Below are positions 33,476 to 43,349 of a DNA stretch of 64,000 bases, piece after piece (position 1 is the stretch's first letter; every line of letters begins with the position of its first letter). The notes beneath the pieces were generated by a model. The model ran no database searches. It was given only the letters and a program-made list of their open reading frames with translations, and had not been told where the DNA came from. Source of the DNA: Sinorhizobium psoraleae (GTDB lineage: Bacteria; Pseudomonadota; Alphaproteobacteria; Rhizobiales; Rhizobiaceae); the NCBI RefSeq assembly GCF_013283645.1, contig NZ_JABEKV010000001.1:1795026-1859025 (forward strand). The letters are read 5' to 3'. The translations under genes and the position numbers were made by a program.

Positions 33476-34444
33476 TCACCTGCTCGTATGGGTCTCGCGG
33501 AAAAGTCGCGGCGTCACGCCGAAGCGTCTTTGGAAGACCTGCGTGAAGCGTGCGGTCGGCGCAAGTCCCACCCGCCTTGCGATTTCCTTCAACGGAAGTT
33601 CTTGGGAGAGCAAGATACGCGCCGCGTCCAGCCGCACGGTCTCGATATATTGTGCCGGCGTCTCGCCTATCGCAGCGACAAACCGTCGGTAAAACGTCCG
33701 CTCCGAGAGGCCGACCCTGGCCGCAAGGCTCGGCACATCCAGCGCGGTATCGAGATTGGCCTGTGCCCACACCAGGAGATCGGCGAAAGGACCATCGGCT
33801 TTCGCCTGGGCACGCAGCAGCGGGCTGAACTGAGACTGATAGCCGGGACGGCGTGCGTAGAGGACGAGGCGCTTGGCGACCCGACTTGCAAGCGCGCTGC
33901 CGAGATCCTCGCTGACCATGGCGAGCGCCATGTCGATGCCGGTGGTCACTCCGGCCGATGTCCATACGTTGCCGTCGACGACATAGAGTGCATCGGCGTC
34001 GACCGTAAGGGAGGGGTAGAGTCGCGCGAGCGGTTCGCAGGCGCTCCAGTGTGTGGCAACACGCTTACCGTCCACCAGTCCCGCCGCTGCGAGCACAAAG
34101 GTGCCGGCGCAAACCGACCCGAGTCGTCTGACGGACGAGGCGCTCCGCGACAACCACCGCCCTAATTCCGGCGTCCGGGTTGCTGCGGTGACCGCGCCGG
34201 CCTCCGCCCCGGCCACCAGGATCGTGTCAACCTGTCGTGGCACCTTCGCCAGTGCTTTGGTTTCGACGACGACACCGCTGCTACTCGGCACCGCACCGCC
34301 AGTCGGCGAGGCTAAATGCACGGCATAGCGTGCAGGCTCTCCATCCTCTGCGAGTGCGTGATTGGCGGATGCGAAAACGGAAGCCGGGCCGGTCGCATCC
34401 AGCAATTCGAAGTCTTGATAGACGGCAATGACGATCTGATGCAT
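33476..34444 (-). CDS. GlxA-type transcriptional regulator (DJ-1/PfpI plus AraC)
   Basis: The 322-residue protein has an N-terminal DJ-1/PfpI-like domain (about 1-170; VIAVYQDFELLDATGPASVF, nucleophile-elbow cysteine in LGSVCAGTFVLAAAGLVDGK) and a C-terminal AraC helix-turn-helix pair (about 220-315; VPSLAARVGLSERTFYRRFV and IARRVGLAPTARFTQVFQRR). Such regulators sense small metabolites through the first domain. The start lies next to a 9-bp inverted repeat (34446-34478) and it is divergent from a membrane protein gene at 34550, the likely target. The ligand is unknown. Confidence 0.92.
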   Translation of the reverse strand: MHQIVIAVYQDFELLDATGPASVFASANHALAEDGEPARYAVHLASPTGGAVPSSSGVVVETKALAKVPRQVDTILVAGAEAGAVTAATRTPELGRWLSRSASSVRRLGSVCAGTFVLAAAGLVDGKRVATHWSACEPLARLYPSLTVDADALYVVDGNVWTSAGVTTGIDMALAMVSEDLGSALASRVAKRLVLYARRPGYQSQFSPLLRAQAKADGPFADLLVWAQANLDTALDVPSLAARVGLSERTFYRRFVAAIGETPAQYIETVRLDAARILLSQELPLKEIARRVGLAPTARFTQVFQRRFGVTPRLFRETHTSR

Positions 34445-34445
34445 T

Positions 34446-34478
34446 GGCAGGAATTACCATCCTTTTGTCATTCCTGCC
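34446..34478. promoter_or_regulatory. Inverted repeat between divergent regulator and membrane gene
   Basis: A perfect 9-bp inverted repeat, GGCAGGAAT (34446-34454) and ATTCCTGCC (34470-34478), separated by 15 bp, lies directly upstream of the regulator's start codon and about 70 bp upstream of the divergent gene. The 24-bp spacing (about two helical turns) fits a dimeric regulator, so it is a candidate operator for autoregulation. Confidence 0.6.
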
Positions 34479-34549
34479 AACTCTGTGCGCCTGCTAGTGT
34501 TCACACTGGTGGTCGGCCAAGGACCGCGCCACCGCAGGGAGGAGCAATC

Positions 34550-35152
34550 ATGACTGAAGCATCGGAAGCATCAAAGTCAGTGCCCGAATCTCCCACGTCG
34601 GGCTGGCGGTCGATACAATGGTGGCCCGCGGCTATCGGCCTGGCATTCGCGGCTTTCGTTTCGATCGATCTGCTCAATGGTTCGGAGCACGGCACGGACT
34701 TGGCTGCGATCGTCGTCGCCTCGGGCCTCGTGTACCTGGCAGCGGCTGCCTTGGAGGTTCCATGGGTTTCCTGGCCGGTATTCCTGCTATCGGTGGTCGT
34801 GATCACCGTCGCAAGGTTCGGCCTCATACCGTTCGATGCGACATGGGCGATGCTTATCGTCGCCGCCCTCTTTGCGGTCTATGGCGTGATCCGGGCACTG
34901 AGACGTCCTAACCGCGAACTGCCGCTGCAAGCCATCGCAATGGTCGTCTTCGGCGGTTTAGCCACCGTGGCCCTCTTCATCAGCCCCTCTGTGGGAGCGC
35001 TGCTGGTAGCGGCGGGACTGGTCGCACATGCCGGCTGGGACGTCTATCACCACGTCAAGAACAAGGTCGTCGTACGGTCGATGGCCGAGTTCTGCTTCGT
35101 GCTGGACATTGCTCTCGCGATCGTCATCGTCTTGGCAACACTCAGAGGCTGA
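34550..35152 (+). CDS. Six-helix integral membrane protein
   Basis: The 200-residue product has about six hydrophobic helices (starting near 26, 52, 78, 101, 128, 177) with short loops, including VPWVSWPVFLLSVVVITVAR and a GLVAHAGWDVYHHVKNKVVV loop with histidines. No family is named with confidence. ATG 34550 has GGGAGGAG upstream; the longer open frame is not coding. Divergent transcription from the GlxA-type regulator across a shared inverted repeat suggests it is that regulator's target. Confidence 0.8.
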   Translation: MTEASEASKSVPESPTSGWRSIQWWPAAIGLAFAAFVSIDLLNGSEHGTDLAAIVVASGLVYLAAAALEVPWVSWPVFLLSVVVITVARFGLIPFDATWAMLIVAALFAVYGVIRALRRPNRELPLQAIAMVVFGGLATVALFISPSVGALLVAAGLVAHAGWDVYHHVKNKVVVRSMAEFCFVLDIALAIVIVLATLRG

Positions 35153-35676
35153 GACGGGCACCCCGCCGTACGTTGCGGCGTTGAGGTTGATCTCGATGCG
35201 CTCGCGCTGCGACGCCCTTCGGACAAACCCGCGCAGTGTCCGCTGTGACACAACCTTGTCATGGCGTTGACGCTGCTATGTCTGCTTCTGCAGGACGGGA
35301 AGGGACGGCGGAATGACCACGATGGGGGCGCTTCCTTCGCGTTCCTCACAAGGCAAGACAAGGCAGAAAGCCACCCTCTTGCGCCCGCTGAGGAACGTGA
35401 AAGTTCGACCCGAAACGGACCTCGCACGTCAGGATGCAAAAGGTCCGCAAGGGCGGCAACTGGGCCGCGCGACGCGATGAGGCGTCGCCTCGCGCGGGAC
35501 GCGCATCATGTCCGCAGCGGGTGGAAAGCCGAAATGAGGCAGCAGCCATCGTGACAGCATTGCGTTCGAGGCGGCCGTATCCGTTAGCGTCTTGAACGTC
35601 CGCTAACGTGCCCCGATTGCGAACATCACACTCAGTTGCGCCGCCTTCAGCGCACCGCAGAGAAACGCAAGGAAGT
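35153..35676. repeat. Intergenic region with a family S repeat
   Basis: The clearest feature is a family S unit at about 35329-35454: GCGCTTCCTTCGCGTTCCTC, AAGCCACCCTCTTGCGCCCG, CTGAGGAACGTGAAAGTTCG, CGGACCTCGCACGTCAGGAT. It is nearly identical to part of 37021-37210. The left part (35160-35260) has weak minus-strand coding character (RERIEINLNAATYGGVPV) that may be a gene remnant. No intact gene. Confidence 0.65.
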
Positions 35677-36756
35677 TCACCTCAAATTGCTCTTCGGAAA
35701 CAGCACACGATCGGGTTCTGCATTCATTCGCGCCAGCATTTCCTTGATCAAGCGTGTTTTGGTGCGGCCCGCTTCCTTCGGCGGCACGAGGTAACGCACG
35801 ATGGCCTCCAGCCAAGTGTTTTCACTGACACGAAAATGAACCACGGGATGCTCCCTCACTTCGAGTTCGTCCACCGGCGTTTTCGATAGCATGTGCTTGT
35901 AGACCTTCACTTTCTGGCCCATGACGTCGCCGATCTGCTCTTCGACGACCTCTCTCATCGTTAGCGCTACGAATTCCAGGTCGCTTTCATAGGCGAGCTG
36001 GAACTTGATTTCGTTCCAGACATAGGGAAACAGCGGCCAGGAGTAGTTGAAGACCGGCGTGTCAAACACGGTGGAGTTCGGAAACTTGATGATGCGTCCA
36101 CTCGGATGATCGGTCCAAAGATATTCGCCGCCGAATTCCCATAACGTCGTGTCGAGATAGCTGACATCGACGACATCGCCATGGGCATCGCCGATGCGAA
36201 TGCGGTCACCAACGCGATAAGGCGCCCTGGCCAGAATATAAATCCACGCGATGAAGCTGGAGATCGGCATTTGCAGCGCAAAGCCGAGAATCAATGAAAT
36301 CAGGCCGAGCGAAACAACCGCGGCGTACCAGTTCACAAACAAAACTGAAATGGCCACGAAGACGACGGCGACGCCGACGATCAATCGAAAAATGCGTTTC
36401 AGGTTGAAACGCGAAACACGATTGGGAATTCGGCCAATGAGAAAGACTTCGACAACATTCGCCACGGTCAGCAAAACGAAAATGAGAAGGCCGCCCTTGA
36501 CGTAATTCAGCACGCGAACCCGCAAAGGCGCGTCAAGCCATTCCAGGCGCCAATTGATCAGGACCTGGATGCCAAAAAGCAGCAAGGCACCGGCAGCGAA
36601 GCCAACCGTCCACCAGAGGTCTGTTTTGCGAAGGCTGAAGTGAAATTTGTCCTCGGGCTTTTTCGCCTTCCGCTGCAACGTTTTTGGATCTGCAGTCTGT
36701 TGCGCGGCCCGTTCGAGCCGGGAAAGGTTCTCCTGTTCCTTGTCGCGTCGTTCCAT
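35677..36756 (-). CDS. MscS-family mechanosensitive channel
   Basis: The 359-residue protein has a charged, coiled-coil-like N-terminus (about 1-40), three or four transmembrane helices (about 48-175), and the MscS core: pore helix SLGLISLILGFALQMPISSF, then the beta domain RAPYRVGDRIRIGDAHGDVV and IKFPNSTVFDTPVFNYS, and a C-terminal alpha/beta domain. It is a small-conductance-type channel that releases solutes on hypo-osmotic shock or a relative with another gating signal. ATG 36756 has GGGGTG upstream. Confidence 0.92.
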   Translation of the reverse strand: MERRDKEQENLSRLERAAQQTADPKTLQRKAKKPEDKFHFSLRKTDLWWTVGFAAGALLLFGIQVLINWRLEWLDAPLRVRVLNYVKGGLLIFVLLTVANVVEVFLIGRIPNRVSRFNLKRIFRLIVGVAVVFVAISVLFVNWYAAVVSLGLISLILGFALQMPISSFIAWIYILARAPYRVGDRIRIGDAHGDVVDVSYLDTTLWEFGGEYLWTDHPSGRIIKFPNSTVFDTPVFNYSWPLFPYVWNEIKFQLAYESDLEFVALTMREVVEEQIGDVMGQKVKVYKHMLSKTPVDELEVREHPVVHFRVSENTWLEAIVRYLVPPKEAGRTKTRLIKEMLARMNAEPDRVLFPKSNLR

Positions 36757-37247
36757 GGGTTCACCCCGATGTGGCCATCCACGCCCAGCCAGTGCCTTCT
36801 CGTTCTTCGACGACGGCATCCCGGTATGCCTCGCCACATGGCAACGTTTGAATGGACAATCCGGGCAAGCCGGTCGTTGTTTCGCAGGCCTATGCTTGAG
36901 CTAATTGCCACTCGGCCGAAGGCAGCGAGTAATCCATTATACCATTATCAAACACCAAATATGGGCACTTGCCGCTCGGCGCTCCATTCATGATTGGCAT
37001 TCGCTGAGCCGATGGTTACCGTCCGCAATGGTCGGTTCCAGCCGCCGCTGAACAGGTAGCGTCAACCGGCTGCTTCCGGCGCTTCCTTCGCGTTCCTCGC
37101 AAGGCAAGACAAGGAAAAAAAGCCACCCTCTTGCGCCCGCTGAGGAACGTGAAAGGTCGACCCGAAACGGACCTCGCACGTCAGAATGCAAAGGTCCGCA
37201 ACGGGTGACACGCTCTGGCGGCAGCTGGGCCGCATGACGCGATGGCG
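36757..37247. repeat. Intergenic region with a full-length family S repeat
   Basis: 37021-37210 is the longest family S copy: GTCCGCAATGGTCGGTTCCA, GCTGAACAGGTAGCGTCAAC, CGCTTCCTTCGCGTTCCTCG, TTGCGCCCGCTGAGGAACGT, CTCGCACGTCAGAATGCAAA then GGTCCGCAACGGG. Arms CGTTCCTC and GAGGAACG can pair. No gene recognised in 36757-37020. Confidence 0.7.
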
Positions 37248-37721
37248 TCAGCCGCGCCGCGCCGTCTCGATCGCGGCGACGTCGATTTTCCTCATGTCCA
37301 TCATCGCGTCGAACGCGCGCTTTGCTTCGGCTCCGCCCGCCGCCATCGCCTCGGTCAGGACGCGCGGCGTGATTTGCCAGGAAATCCCCCACTTGTCCTT
37401 GCACCAGCCGCATGCGCTCTCCTGGCCGCCGTTGCCGACGATGGCGTTCCAGTAGCGGTCGGTCTCCTCCTGGTCGTCGGTGGCGATCTGGAACGAGAAG
37501 GCTTCGTTGTGCTTGAACATTGGCCCACCGTTCAGGCCGATGCAGGGAATGCCCGCAACCGTGAAATCGACCGTCAATACGTCGCCCGCCTTGCCGGAGG
37601 GATAGTCGCTGGGTGCACGGTGTACGGCATGCACCCTGCTGTCGGGAAAGACCTCGCAGTAGAAGCGGGCGGCAGCCTCGGCGTCCTTGTCGAACCAGAG
37701 GCAAATCGTATTCTTCGCCAT
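37248..37721 (-). CDS. PhnB-like VOC protein
   Basis: The 157-residue protein belongs to the PhnB/3-demethylubiquinone-methyltransferase-like VOC group: ICLWFDKDAEAAARFYCEVF, FTVAGIPCIGLNGGPMFKHN, FSFQIATDDQEETDRYWNAI, and ESACGWCKDKWGISWQITPR. These are small dimeric proteins of mostly unknown function. ATG 37721 follows AAAGGAAC. Confidence 0.92.
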   Translation of the reverse strand: MAKNTICLWFDKDAEAAARFYCEVFPDSRVHAVHRAPSDYPSGKAGDVLTVDFTVAGIPCIGLNGGPMFKHNEAFSFQIATDDQEETDRYWNAIVGNGGQESACGWCKDKWGISWQITPRVLTEAMAAGGAEAKRAFDAMMDMRKIDVAAIETARRG

Positions 37722-37862
37722 TGAGTGTTCCTTTCGCTTTGAAGCCATACGGCTTGTTTCCCCACCCCCCCGAAAGTGTCCGTCTCGCCAGGCCCGGGTG
37801 GAGGCCGCGGGAGCCGGAAGCTGACAGGCAAGCGCGCTTTCGTCGGCCTTGCCGCCAATAGG

Positions 37863-38129
37863 CTACGCGAACCGTGCGGCGCTTCTCGCGCGCGCCTTTG
37901 CGGCTTCCTCCTCGCGGTTGCGTGGCGGTTGCGATGTCTCCATGGAATCGAGCAGTTCGCGGGCGCATTCCGCGATCGAACGCACCGCGCGATCGAATGC
38001 CGCTTCATTCCGCTTCGACGGCCTGGTCGTTCCGGCGAGTTTACGCACGAACTGCAACGCAGCGTCCTGTATTTCGTGATCCGTCGCCGGCGGATCGAAA
38101 TTGAACAGGGGTCTTATGTTTCTGCACAT
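37863..38129 (-). CDS. DUF2277 family protein
   Basis: The 88-residue product starts MCRNIRPLFNFDPPATDHEI and continues DAALQFVRKLAGTTRPSK, the DUF2277 signature. Family proteins are small, helical, cytoplasmic and of unknown function. ATG 38129 matches the family N-terminus; the frame extends upstream without resemblance. Confidence 0.9.
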   Translation of the reverse strand: MCRNIRPLFNFDPPATDHEIQDAALQFVRKLAGTTRPSKRNEAAFDRAVRSIAECARELLDSMETSQPPRNREEEAAKARARSAARFA

Positions 38130-38228
38130 GACTTGCTCCCGGTCATCCTCATCAAGCATCGAAGGCAGGATACGCCATCGAAGCATTTGCGCCAAAAAAG
38201 CCCGCATGACTGGCATGGCGGCGGGTTG

Positions 38229-38455
38229 TTACGGTGCGAACCTGGTCGCCTGCGACGTGGCCTGCGTGAGAAACCTCCCGATCACTTTCCCGATCATTTG
38301 CGCCACCTCCGGCCCCTGGGCGAGGTTGTAGTGCGAATAGCCGGGAATGATTGCCAAGCCGCGCGCGCGAACCGCGTATCGATCCAGCCCGGCTCGCTGA
38401 CGTCGCCGCCGAACAGGACGAAGAATTCGACGATGAGGTCAGTTGTGCGGTCAAA
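38229..38455 (-). pseudogene. Remnant of an alpha/beta hydrolase gene
   Basis: The upstream part reads SLFDRTTDLIVEFFVLFGGD then VSEPGWID in one frame; after a shift it continues LAIIPGYSHYNLAQGPEVAQ then MIGKVIGRFLTQAT to a TAA at 38229-38231. Together these match the C-terminal third of alpha/beta hydrolases, with the catalytic histidine in GYSHYN. At least one frameshift and loss of the N-terminal part show decay. The truncated end abuts a family R repeat fragment (about 38465-38500). Confidence 0.7.
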
Positions 38456-38738
38456 CAAGGACTCGGTCAACCCCCGTGCCCGTCACAGGAGCCACGGCGC
38501 GTCGCGCCGCCAGCCGCGTCCTTTGCTGCAGGTCGACTGCCGAATGGCCGGGTCCGGAGCGCGGCCGCGCAAAAGTCGTGAGGGACTTATTATGAAACCA
38601 AAGGACGCGCGGCCCGTTCTGCTAAAAGACCAAACGAACGGGAGGGCCATCCGACATTCATCGATGCGGGGCAGTTCGTGCCGGCAGATGCCGTGGACTG
38701 ACACAATTCGAATTTTGCGGTGGCGCTGGGTCGCAGTT

Positions 38739-39485
38739 GTGGCAAGCGGAAATCACAGTAGAAATCGACTCCTCGCCGCCCTTCCGGACGCGGACTGGGA
38801 GTCGGTTCGATCCGGCTTCCAGCGGACCGAGCTTGCCGCCCGAACGGTGCTCTATGAACCGGGCGACCGGATCTGCCGCTTGTACTTTCCAACCACGGCC
38901 ATCGTATCAAGTGTCTGCGCGTTCGAAGACGGCAGCGCCGTGGAAATGGTTGCCACGGGGCGCGAGGGAATGATTGCCGTAGAGGCGGTTCTTGGCAGCG
39001 AAACGGCCTTGTCGCGGCAGGTCGTCCAGGTCCCGGGATCCTCGCTGATGATCGATCTCCGCCAGTTCAGGCGCGCCCAGGACGAATTGCCTTTCTTCAG
39101 CGATGCGCTCCTGGCGTATAGCCAAGCCGTGCTGGCGCAGGCCCTCCAATCGGCAGCATGCAACGGAGTTCACGCGGTCCAGGAACGAGCGGCGCGCTGG
39201 CTTCTGATGTGCCATGACCGAAGCGACAGTGCCACCTTCGCGCTTACGCAGTCTTCTCTCGCGGAAATGCTCGGGGTCAGCAGGCAGGCGGTCAGCATCG
39301 TTGCACGGGCACTCCAGCAAGCGGAGCTGATCCGATACCGCAGGGGAGAGGTGACGATCCTGAGCCGGCGCGGCCTGGAGCAGGCGTCGTGCGAATGCTA
39401 CGGGATCATACGTCAGCACTACGACGAACGGCTGCTTCCCTCGCAGCAACAGGGACGAAGAGCCTCCGCAGCGGCAGATTCGTAG
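38739..39485 (+). CDS. Crp/Fnr-family transcriptional regulator
   Basis: The 248-residue protein has a cyclic-nucleotide-binding-like beta barrel (about 12-130; TVLYEPGDRICRLYFPTTAI, VEMVATGREGMIAVEAVLG) and a C-terminal winged helix (about 150-225; LTQSSLAEMLGVSRQAVSIV). The Fe-S cysteines of Fnr are missing, so it is a Crp-like or orphan sensor of the type numerous in rhizobia. I place the start at GTG 38739, where family resemblance begins. ATG 38592 has a better ribosome binding site but would add 49 unmatched residues. It precedes a HWE kinase on the same strand. Confidence 0.85.
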   Translation: MASGNHSRNRLLAALPDADWESVRSGFQRTELAARTVLYEPGDRICRLYFPTTAIVSSVCAFEDGSAVEMVATGREGMIAVEAVLGSETALSRQVVQVPGSSLMIDLRQFRRAQDELPFFSDALLAYSQAVLAQALQSAACNGVHAVQERAARWLLMCHDRSDSATFALTQSSLAEMLGVSRQAVSIVARALQQAELIRYRRGEVTILSRRGLEQASCECYGIIRQHYDERLLPSQQQGRRASAAADS

Positions 39486-39669
39486 CTTGTGTAAACTTCT
39501 TGGCAGACAGTTCTTCCAAACTCTGGGCATAAAGCCGAAAAGCTCTAACCTGCAGCACTGAACAGGGCGGGTCGAAGAGGGCGTTTTCCAAAGCGAATTC
39601 GAAAAGCGGACCAGTCTCCGAACTGGTCGCCGGCCTCATGCTGCGTCTAACAGGAAGAAACAGAAACGA

Positions 39670-41721
39670 ATGTCGAACGTACTTCGCGCGAGGCGCGATC
39701 TTGCGCGCCGCCAGGAGATCGCGCCCGCTCGGGCCGTCGTCAAGCTGAGCGGATCCGTCCGGGATGCCGCAGAGTACCGGCGATCCGCCGACGCCCTGCA
39801 CATGGCCGAGGAACGGCAGCGGCTCGCGGTGGAGGCCGGCGAGATGGGCACCTGGTTCTGGGACCTGACGGCGGATGAACTCGTCTTCTCGCCAAGGGCC
39901 AAGGCGCTGTTCGGATTCCCGCCCGAAGCGGAGATAGACTACCAGTCGTTTCTCGAACGGCTGCATCCCGACGATCGCCAGGACACTCATGCGGCGGTGC
40001 AGCGTTGCCTCGACGATGGCATGGACTACGACGTCGAATATCGCGCGCTCCGGGCGGGCAGCGGCTGGCGCTGGTTGCGGGCGAGAGGGAGCAGCGATCG
40101 TGATTCTGCCGGAAAACCGATACGCATGCAGGGCGTCGTCTACGATATAGACGCACACAAGACGGCGATCAGGAAACTGACGGAAAGCGAAGCACGCTTT
40201 GCCGCGCTCTTCCGACAGACGGCAGTGGGCATAGCGGTGACGGACACGGCGGGCCGGTTCCTGATGGTGAACCCCTCCTTCTGCGAAATGCTCGGGCGCA
40301 GCGAGGACGAACTCCTTTGCTTGTCCCTCCGGGACGTGACGCATCCCGACGACGTGCCGGAGAGCCTCGAGCGAACGCAAAGGCTTGCAGGCGCGGGAGA
40401 AAGCTTCGCCATGGAAAAGCGGTACCTTCGCAAGGATGGAGCGGAGGTCTGGGTGAACGTCTCGGTTTCCACGTTCGAGGATGGAACGGGCGAACGTCAC
40501 GTGAGCGTGGCCCGCGACATTTCGGAGCGAAAACACGCCGAGAATGCGCTGCGCGAAGAGACCCGTGTGCTTGGCATCCTGAACCGTACGGGCGCGATGC
40601 TGGCGGCCGAACTCGATCTCGAACGCCTGGTACAGGCGGTCACCGATGCCGGCGTGGAACTGTCCGGGGCTGAATTCGGGGCGTTCTTCTACAACACCGC
40701 CAACGATGAAGGTGAGCCTTACACGCTCTATGCCCTGTCAGGTGCGCCACGGGAGGCTTTCGAGAACTTTCCGTTGCCCCGTAACAGCGCGCTGTTCGGT
40801 CCGACCTTCCGAGGGGGCGGCATTGTCAGGAGCGATGACGTTCTGGCAGACCCGCGCTATGGAAGGAACAAACCTCACCGCGGCATGCCCGAGGGGCATT
40901 TGCCGGTGCGCAGCTATCTGGCGGTTCCGGTCATCTCCCGCAGCGGCGAGGTCCTGGGAGGACTTTTCTTCGGCCACGGGCGACCGGGTGTGTTCAGCGA
41001 ACGGGTGGAGCGCCTCATCAGCGGCATCGCGGCACAGGCTGCGATCGCGATGGACAACGCCCATCTTTACCGTCAGGCCCAGGAGGAAATCGCGCAGCGC
41101 AGCCGCGTGGAAGAGCAACTGCGAGAGGCTGTCGAGCGTCAGACCCTGCTCGCGCACGAGTTCCACCACCGGCTGCAGAACAAGCTGACGATCGTGCAGG
41201 CTGTCATCAACGCGGCTGCACGGCGGGCGAAGACGATCGAAGAATTCAACGCAGCCGTTGGACATCGCATCGCTGCGCTCGCCAGGACGAACACCTTGCT
41301 CCTGCAAGGCGGATTCGAGGGCGCGTTCCTGGAACATATTCTTCGCGTGGAATTCGAAGCGCACCAGGGCGGCGCAAACCGCATTGTTTGCGAGGGACCG
41401 ACCGTCATGCTCCCCTCCGAACTGGTGGTTCCCCTCGCCATGGCGGTTCACGAGTTGACTACGAACGCGGCGAAATACGGCGCTCTTTCAAATTCCACCG
41501 GGCAGGTGTCGCTTGCGTGGCAAAGCAACGCCGTGGGCGACGAACGGACTCTGGAGCTGAACTGGATCGAACGGGGAGGCCCGCCGGTCTCCGTCCCCGC
41601 GCATCGGGGCTTTGGTTCCGTGCTGCTGGAGCGGGTGCTTGCCAGCAGACAAGGCGCATCGGTCGAGACGGAGTTCGCGCCCGAAGGGCTTCGCGTGCGC
41701 TTCAAGCTTGCGCTGACTTGA
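39670..41721 (+). CDS. HWE-type sensor histidine kinase (PAS-PAS-GAF)
   Basis: The 683-residue protein lacks clear membrane helices. Its order is PAS (about 48-155), PAS (about 163-285), GAF (about 300-465), then a HWE kinase core with the phospho-accepting H496 in [17 protein letters not shown] and a WxE motif in [12 protein letters not shown], ending in a short ATPase domain. HWE kinases are abundant in Rhizobiales and often act in light, redox or general stress signalling. The PAS domains lack an obvious LOV cysteine motif. No response regulator is adjacent, so the output is unknown. Confidence 0.93.
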   Translation: MSNVLRARRDLARRQEIAPARAVVKLSGSVRDAAEYRRSADALHMAEERQRLAVEAGEMGTWFWDLTADELVFSPRAKALFGFPPEAEIDYQSFLERLHPDDRQDTHAAVQRCLDDGMDYDVEYRALRAGSGWRWLRARGSSDRDSAGKPIRMQGVVYDIDAHKTAIRKLTESEARFAALFRQTAVGIAVTDTAGRFLMVNPSFCEMLGRSEDELLCLSLRDVTHPDDVPESLERTQRLAGAGESFAMEKRYLRKDGAEVWVNVSVSTFEDGTGERHVSVARDISERKHAENALREETRVLGILNRTGAMLAAELDLERLVQAVTDAGVELSGAEFGAFFYNTANDEGEPYTLYALSGAPREAFENFPLPRNSALFGPTFRGGGIVRSDDVLADPRYGRNKPHRGMPEGHLPVRSYLAVPVISRSGEVLGGLFFGHGRPGVFSERVERLISGIAAQAAIAMDNAHLYRQAQEEIAQRSRVEEQLREAVERQTLLAHEFHHRLQNKLTIVQAVINAAARRAKTIEEFNAAVGHRIAALARTNTLLLQGGFEGAFLEHILRVEFEAHQGGANRIVCEGPTVMLPSELVVPLAMAVHELTTNAAKYGALSNSTGQVSLAWQSNAVGDERTLELNWIERGGPPVSVPAHRGFGSVLLERVLASRQGASVETEFAPEGLRVRFKLALT

Positions 41722-41787
41722 TGCAAGCCGTCGGAATGCGCTGATCAACCTGATCCTGACCGAACCGCCTATCGGGCGCGCGTTCGG

Positions 41788-42273
41788 CTATGGCGAGTGG
41801 TCGCGCGAGGCATTCGGCGCGGGCCAGTCGGGCAGCAGGGTGATGCCGAATTTCGGGGAAGCCGCCCTCAGGCGATCAATCTCCTCGGGCGACGGTGACC
41901 CGACGACTTCGCCGGGCCCGAGTTCGTGGCCGGCTTCCGCCAGGAATTTGTCGAAGAGAGCCGGCGTACCGATCAGGATATAGCGTGCCGGCCGGCCGCT
42001 CGTATTCATCAACTGATGCGGCACCCGGCGTTCGAGAAAGATGCTCTGACCGGCGGTCAACCGGCGCACCTCACCGTTGACGACAGCGGTCATTTCGCCC
42101 TCGATGACGTAGACGGTTTCATCGTCCTCGGCGTGGACGTGGATCGGCGTCGTCGTGTTTCCGCCGCTGATGTTTTCGAAGAGGCAGAACTGGCCGTTGG
42201 TCTCGTCGCCGGACAGCAGGCGCTTCATGACCACGCCGGCGAGAACGAACTCTTTCGGTTCCATGCTGCTCAT
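41788..42273 (-). CDS. Cupin-domain protein
   Basis: The 161-residue protein has a cupin barrel with motif 1 TPIHVHAEDDETVYVIEGEM and motif 2 FLERRVPHQLMN, then a C-terminal segment that includes DKFLAEAGHELGPGEVV. It resembles quercetinase-like or small-molecule-binding cupins. ATG 42273 has AAGGA at 8-base spacing, which favours it over ATG 42282. The function is unknown. Confidence 0.87.
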   Translation of the reverse strand: MSSMEPKEFVLAGVVMKRLLSGDETNGQFCLFENISGGNTTTPIHVHAEDDETVYVIEGEMTAVVNGEVRRLTAGQSIFLERRVPHQLMNTSGRPARYILIGTPALFDKFLAEAGHELGPGEVVGSPSPEEIDRLRAASPKFGITLLPDWPAPNASRDHSP

Positions 42274-42390
42274 GGCAATCATCCTTGTCGGTTTCGAGCG
42301 GTGTCATCTGCTGTTGTTGCAGGCGGCCACGATGGCAGATGCCGTTTCCGGCAGCTTTGCGGACAAGTCCGCCATCCAAGGAGTGAGCAG

Positions 42391-43152
42391 TCAAACGATA
42401 TCGTGTTCCATACGGAAACGCGACACCCAGTCTTGGCTTGTCTCGTCGGCGAGCTTTGCGACACCGGGTGCCACGCCAGTTGCGGCATCGCGATTCAAGC
42501 CCAGCTGGGCCAGTATTTCGCGCAAAGTTTCAATAGGATCGGAAGAAAGCGCTTCATAGGTGATCCGAAGGGGCTCAATTCCCTGCACCTCGAACCAGTT
42601 CTTCCAGTCAAGATCATAGGTCGTCAATCTATCGCAGCAGGCGCGGATTTCTTCCGCGTTGTAAACCGGCGTGCCTGGCGGTGCGAGGCGTTCCAACTCC
42701 GTCCCGTCCGGCGCCATATGCCACAATCCGGTTTGCTCCGCCTTCACATTCGAGACTGCCTGTTGAATCTTGTCCAGCCGAGTGAGGTGAATAAAGAGCG
42801 TTCGTCCAAAGGCGGCTTCAAAACGTTCCAGATCACTCGCTCGTTCCGGGTGCAGCACCGCCAGTTTCTGGACAAAAAAATCAAAGCTATGTCTTTGCAG
42901 TCGCAGGCCAAACATGCCGGTATCGAGGCTTCCCTTCGCGATTGCCGCGCGAAATATCAGGGCCAGAAGATCCGCTTCCGGAGTTGAGGCCTCTGAAGCC
43001 AGGTCGAAATAGGCAAGCCATTCGGAAATCGAGGCGCGATGAAAGTAGGACCCCGGATTTCCGGAGACGCCGGTCGCAGCCAGGAGTTTGCACAGCAGTG
43101 TGCTGCCACTGCGCGGAGACGTGCAGATCACATAGGAGTCAAATTTCGACAT
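42391..43152 (-). CDS. Stf0-type sulfotransferase
   Basis: The 253-residue protein has the PAPS-binding motif YVICTSPRSGSTLLCKLL and the later LFIHLTRLDKIQQAVSNVKA, which match trehalose-2-sulfotransferase Stf0 and the rhizobial NodH-like/LpsS sulfotransferases. These transfer sulfate from PAPS to sugars of glycolipids or polysaccharides. The acceptor is unknown here. ATG 43152 matches the family N-terminus (MSKFDSYVICTSP), although no clear ribosome binding site is visible. Confidence 0.9.
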   Translation of the reverse strand: MSKFDSYVICTSPRSGSTLLCKLLAATGVSGNPGSYFHRASISEWLAYFDLASEASTPEADLLALIFRAAIAKGSLDTGMFGLRLQRHSFDFFVQKLAVLHPERASDLERFEAAFGRTLFIHLTRLDKIQQAVSNVKAEQTGLWHMAPDGTELERLAPPGTPVYNAEEIRACCDRLTTYDLDWKNWFEVQGIEPLRITYEALSSDPIETLREILAQLGLNRDAATGVAPGVAKLADETSQDWVSRFRMEHDIV

Positions 43153-43349
43153 TGCTGTTTTAAAAACCAAGGGGGATCCTGACAAAGTTCCAACGCCCTA
43201 TCAGCCCCGTGTTGCAGTGGCATGACCGCTTTTGGCGCGAAAAAGAACGCTTCGCCACCCGTTCCCGTCTGACCAGGCGGGATCATTCGCCTGCAACTGC
43301 GGATCGATCCCGCAGAGCCGTTGCGTTCGCATGTCGGCGATAGGGCGCT

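Noticed and set aside
37776..38738. Long upstream extension of the Crp/Fnr gene
   Set aside because: It crosses a repeat, a pseudogene and the antisense of two genes; family resemblance begins only near 38739.
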